Source: Desulforegula conservatrix Mb1Pa
Lineage (GTDB): Bacteria > Desulfobacterota > Desulfobacteria > Desulfobacterales > Desulforegulaceae
NCBI RefSeq assembly: GCF_000426225.1
Contig: NZ_AUEY01000002.1
Location: 124,001-188,000, forward strand
Direction: 5' to 3'
Length of the DNA: 64,000 nucleotides
In this document: positions 62,117-64,000 of the stretch, piece after piece
How the letters are laid out: every line of letters starts with the position of its first letter
Position numbering within the stretch: the stretch's first letter is position 1
Translations under genes and position numbers: made by a program
Notes under the pieces: generated by a model
Database searches by the model: none
What the model saw: only the letters and a program-made list of their open reading frames with translations
Told to the model about the DNA's origin: nothing

Positions 62117-64000
62117 ATGGCATTGACATACAATTTAAACACTACTCCACTTTGGGATTTCACAAGTACTACCGACAACTCGGGAGCGAGCACAGCGAGT
62201 TTCGGAGACATCGATGGAGATGGTGACCTGGACCTCTTTGTAGGTGTTGAACGCGCTGGAGGTTCTCAAGGCAGTATGGTTTTCAAGAACGATGGGAGCG
62301 GAAATTTCACCAAGACGCAGACATTTTCAGCAATGCGAGTCGTCAGGTCTTTTCTGGTCAACATCGACGGTGATGCGGATTTGGAACTCATCACACGGTC
62401 CCTGGATGCGCCGATCTCCATTTTCGAAAACAATGGAAGCGGAACATTTTCACTCGCTTCGACTACATCAGCAAACGTAAATGATGTGGCAGTTGGCGAC
62501 CTGGATGGAGATGGCGATGTGGATATGTTCATCGCGCTCAAAAATGGTAACTATCAGGTCTACAAAAACAACGGAACAGGAACCTTCACAATCTCATCAA
62601 CGCCTGCGAGCAGTTCAACCCCCCTGGCTGTTGCCCTTGCCGACCTCGACAAGGACGGAGACCTTGATGTCGTCTCCTACGAGGAAAACAACGGACGCAT
62701 TCTGCTGAATAACGGCAGCGGAGCGTTCAGTTCAGGCTCCACGTTTGGCGATGTCTATGGCAGCACAGCTATCTCAGCAGACGTAACAGGCGATGGATAC
62801 GCAGATATTCTCACCAATGCATTAGGCTCTGGCAACGGTTTGAACCTCTACCAGAACAATGGTTCCGGCGGATTAGGTACGCTCATACAAAATTTTTCAG
62901 GAGGCGCTCCCTACAGATTTGCAGATGTCGATTCCGACGGTGATCTGGATGGGTTTTCAGGAGATTTATATCTAAACAATGGTTCCGGGACATTAACCGC
63001 TGCTGGCAAAACTTTTCAGGATCCTACGTTTCTTCAATATAGTGTCCCCGTCGATGGGACTGTTCTGGGAGCAGGTGACGTGGACGGAGACGGCGACAAA
63101 GACCTTGTGGTCGCTTTTTACGCTAGTGAAATGTTCCCAGCATACTCATACTCAAGTCGGGTCTCCGTTTTCATCAACAACTCGGCCCCTCCGGCCAATG
63201 CGGATGGAACACTCACCGCAGGAACAATGGTCACAGAACCGGTTTCCCTCGCCACGACGATTGACACTGCCGGAGAGGCCATTGACGTCTTCGACTTCAA
63301 ACTGACTGACGGAGGAACCAGCGACGGTTTGGCTCTTGGAGTATCCCAACTGGTGCTGCACACTTCCGGCACCGGCGACTTCAGCAAAGTCGTTTGGCGA
63401 TTGAATGGACCAGACGCAACCAATGTCGCCGGGACATACAATAATGCCGCACATACCCTGACCTTCTCAGGTCTCACTCTCTCAGTCGCCAATGGCGGCA
63501 ACGAAACATACAGAGTCAACGCCTATTATTCTAACAACACGTCCTTAACAGAAGGTCAGACATATATATTATCAATCGATGGAGACACGGACGTCACTGT
63601 TTCGGCAGGCGGAACAACCATGGCCGCTGGACAATCGGCCATTACAAATAGTACCGGAAGTACCGTTAATGTTGTTGCAACCCAGCTCGCTGTCGTTACT
63701 CAGCCAGCAGGCAGCACCAGCGGCAGCCCTTTGACAACCCAGATGGTCGTTAAGGCTGTGGATGCTTTTGGGAATTTGGACATCGGCTTCACTGGCAATG
63801 TAACGCTCTCTGAAAACGATCCTGGCACTCTATCCGGGACGCTTACTGTGGCTGCGGTGGGCGGTATCGCAACTTTTACCGACGTAACCTACACAACAAA
63901 TACCAATGGTGAAATCTTTCAGCTTGACGCCTCGGCCACCGGTCTGACTGGTGTTACCTCGGCGAATGTAACGACGCTCGTCCTCAATATCACGCCTACT
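62117..64000 (+). CDS. large FG-GAP/VCBS-repeat surface protein, N-terminal 628 residues (runs off window)
   Basis: The frame opens at ATG 62117 (ribosome-binding site GGAGG) and stays open to the window end. There is no classical signal peptide, which is usual for type I secreted giant proteins. Residues about 20-335 are FG-GAP/VCBS repeats with Ca-binding loops (FGDIDGDGDLDLFVG, VGDLDGDGDVDMFIA, LADLDKDGDLDVVSY, AGDVDGDGDKDLVVA), predicting a beta-propeller. From about 345 come beta-sandwich domains rich in Thr, Gly and Asn, including a filamin/Ig-like unit (TQLAVVTQPAGSTSGSPLTT, FTGNVTLSENDPGTLSGTLT). The likely role is an adhesin or secreted matrix protein. The DNA is clearly more GC-rich than elsewhere. 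Confidence 0.88.
   Translation, partial: MALTYNLNTTPLWDFTSTTDNSGASTASFGDIDGDGDLDLFVGVERAGGSQGSMVFKNDGSGNFTKTQTFSAMRVVRSFLVNIDGDADLELITRSLDAPISIFENNGSGTFSLASTTSANVNDVAVGDLDGDGDVDMFIALKNGNYQVYKNNGTGTFTISSTPASSSTPLAVALADLDKDGDLDVVSYEENNGRILLNNGSGAFSSGSTFGDVYGSTAISADVTGDGYADILTNALGSGNGLNLYQNNGSGGLGTLIQNFSGGAPYRFADVDSDGDLDGFSGDLYLNNGSGTLTAAGKTFQDPTFLQYSVPVDGTVLGAGDVDGDGDKDLVVAFYASEMFPAYSYSSRVSVFINNSAPPANADGTLTAGTMVTEPVSLATTIDTAGEAIDVFDFKLTDGGTSDGLALGVSQLVLHTSGTGDFSKVVWRLNGPDATNVAGTYNNAAHTLTFSGLTLSVANGGNETYRVNAYYSNNTSLTEGQTYILSIDGDTDVTVSAGGTTMAAGQSAITNSTGSTVNVVATQLAVVTQPAGSTSGSPLTTQMVVKAVDAFGNLDIGFTGNVTLSENDPGTLSGTLTVAAVGGIATFTDVTYTTNTNGEIFQLDASATGLTGVTSANVTTLVLNITPT

Overview
The window is a chromosomal stretch of a Gram-negative, dissimilatory sulfate- or sulfite-reducing bacterium, most likely a member of the Desulfobacteraceae and relatives (Desulfobacterota, formerly Deltaproteobacteria). 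The evidence is a complete dissimilatory sulfite reductase gene set (dsrA-dsrB-dsrD-cbiA and dsrM-K-J-O-P). These genes have the typical accessories of sulfate reducers: a dsrD gene, a CbiA-type cobyrinate amidase beside it, and an RsbRD-N-domain protein ahead of dsrM. The remaining genes fit a motile, signal-rich Gram-negative cell (che cluster, TonB receptor, lipoproteins). Genus cannot be read from the sequence.

Layout. 1-7.4 kb: mixed housekeeping genes (PAS sensor kinase cut by the window edge, EEP-family hydrolase, acyl-ACP thioesterase, small zinc-ribbon and lipoprotein genes, typA, a PhnA-like gene, a dapA-family gene). 7.6-21.8 kb: sulfite-reduction region. A TPR gene and an unrecognised 376-residue gene precede dsrAB-dsrD-cbiA. 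Then come tatC-tatA and sfsA on the opposite strand, then an RsbRD_N gene and dsrMKJOP with a strong terminator. Each dsr operon is preceded by a good TTGACA-N17-TATAGR promoter candidate. 21.8-29.3 kb: pabA-pabBC, pyrE-azlC-azlD, speA. 29.6-39.6 kb: hybrid kinase with a periplasmic solute-binding sensor, tRNA-Arg(CCG), ctpA, divergent polysaccharide deacetylase, asnS, metallophosphoesterase, Mut7-C protein. 39.6-46.3 kb: chemotaxis cluster cheR-cheA-cheD-HDOD-cheY-cheX-cheB, all on the minus strand. 46.5-52.3 kb: mgtE, a response regulator, small genes and a chromosomal TraT-like lipoprotein. 52.4-60.0 kb: a signalling module running HD-GYP regulator, TonB-dependent receptor, YfiR, histidine kinase, triple-REC regulator. 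60.0-61.2 kb: a decay zone containing a broken APS kinase gene. 61.25-64 kb: a sulfotransferase and the start of a large FG-GAP/VCBS-repeat surface protein that runs off the window and looks compositionally foreign.

A prominent non-coding feature is a family of about 130-bp interspersed elements with inverted CGCAAAAAGTC-like ends. There are ten copies plus one relic, all intergenic and in both orientations, with no transposase in the window.

How the genes work together: DsrAB reduces sulfite, and electrons from the quinone pool reach it through DsrMKJOP. CbiA probably supports siroheme or cobalamin amidation. TatAC, encoded between the two dsr operons, is the expected export route for DsrO, which carries a twin-arginine signal. 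The 52-60 kb module appears to link an outer-membrane receptor through YfiR and a YfiN-like sensor to phosphorelay and c-di-GMP hydrolysis.
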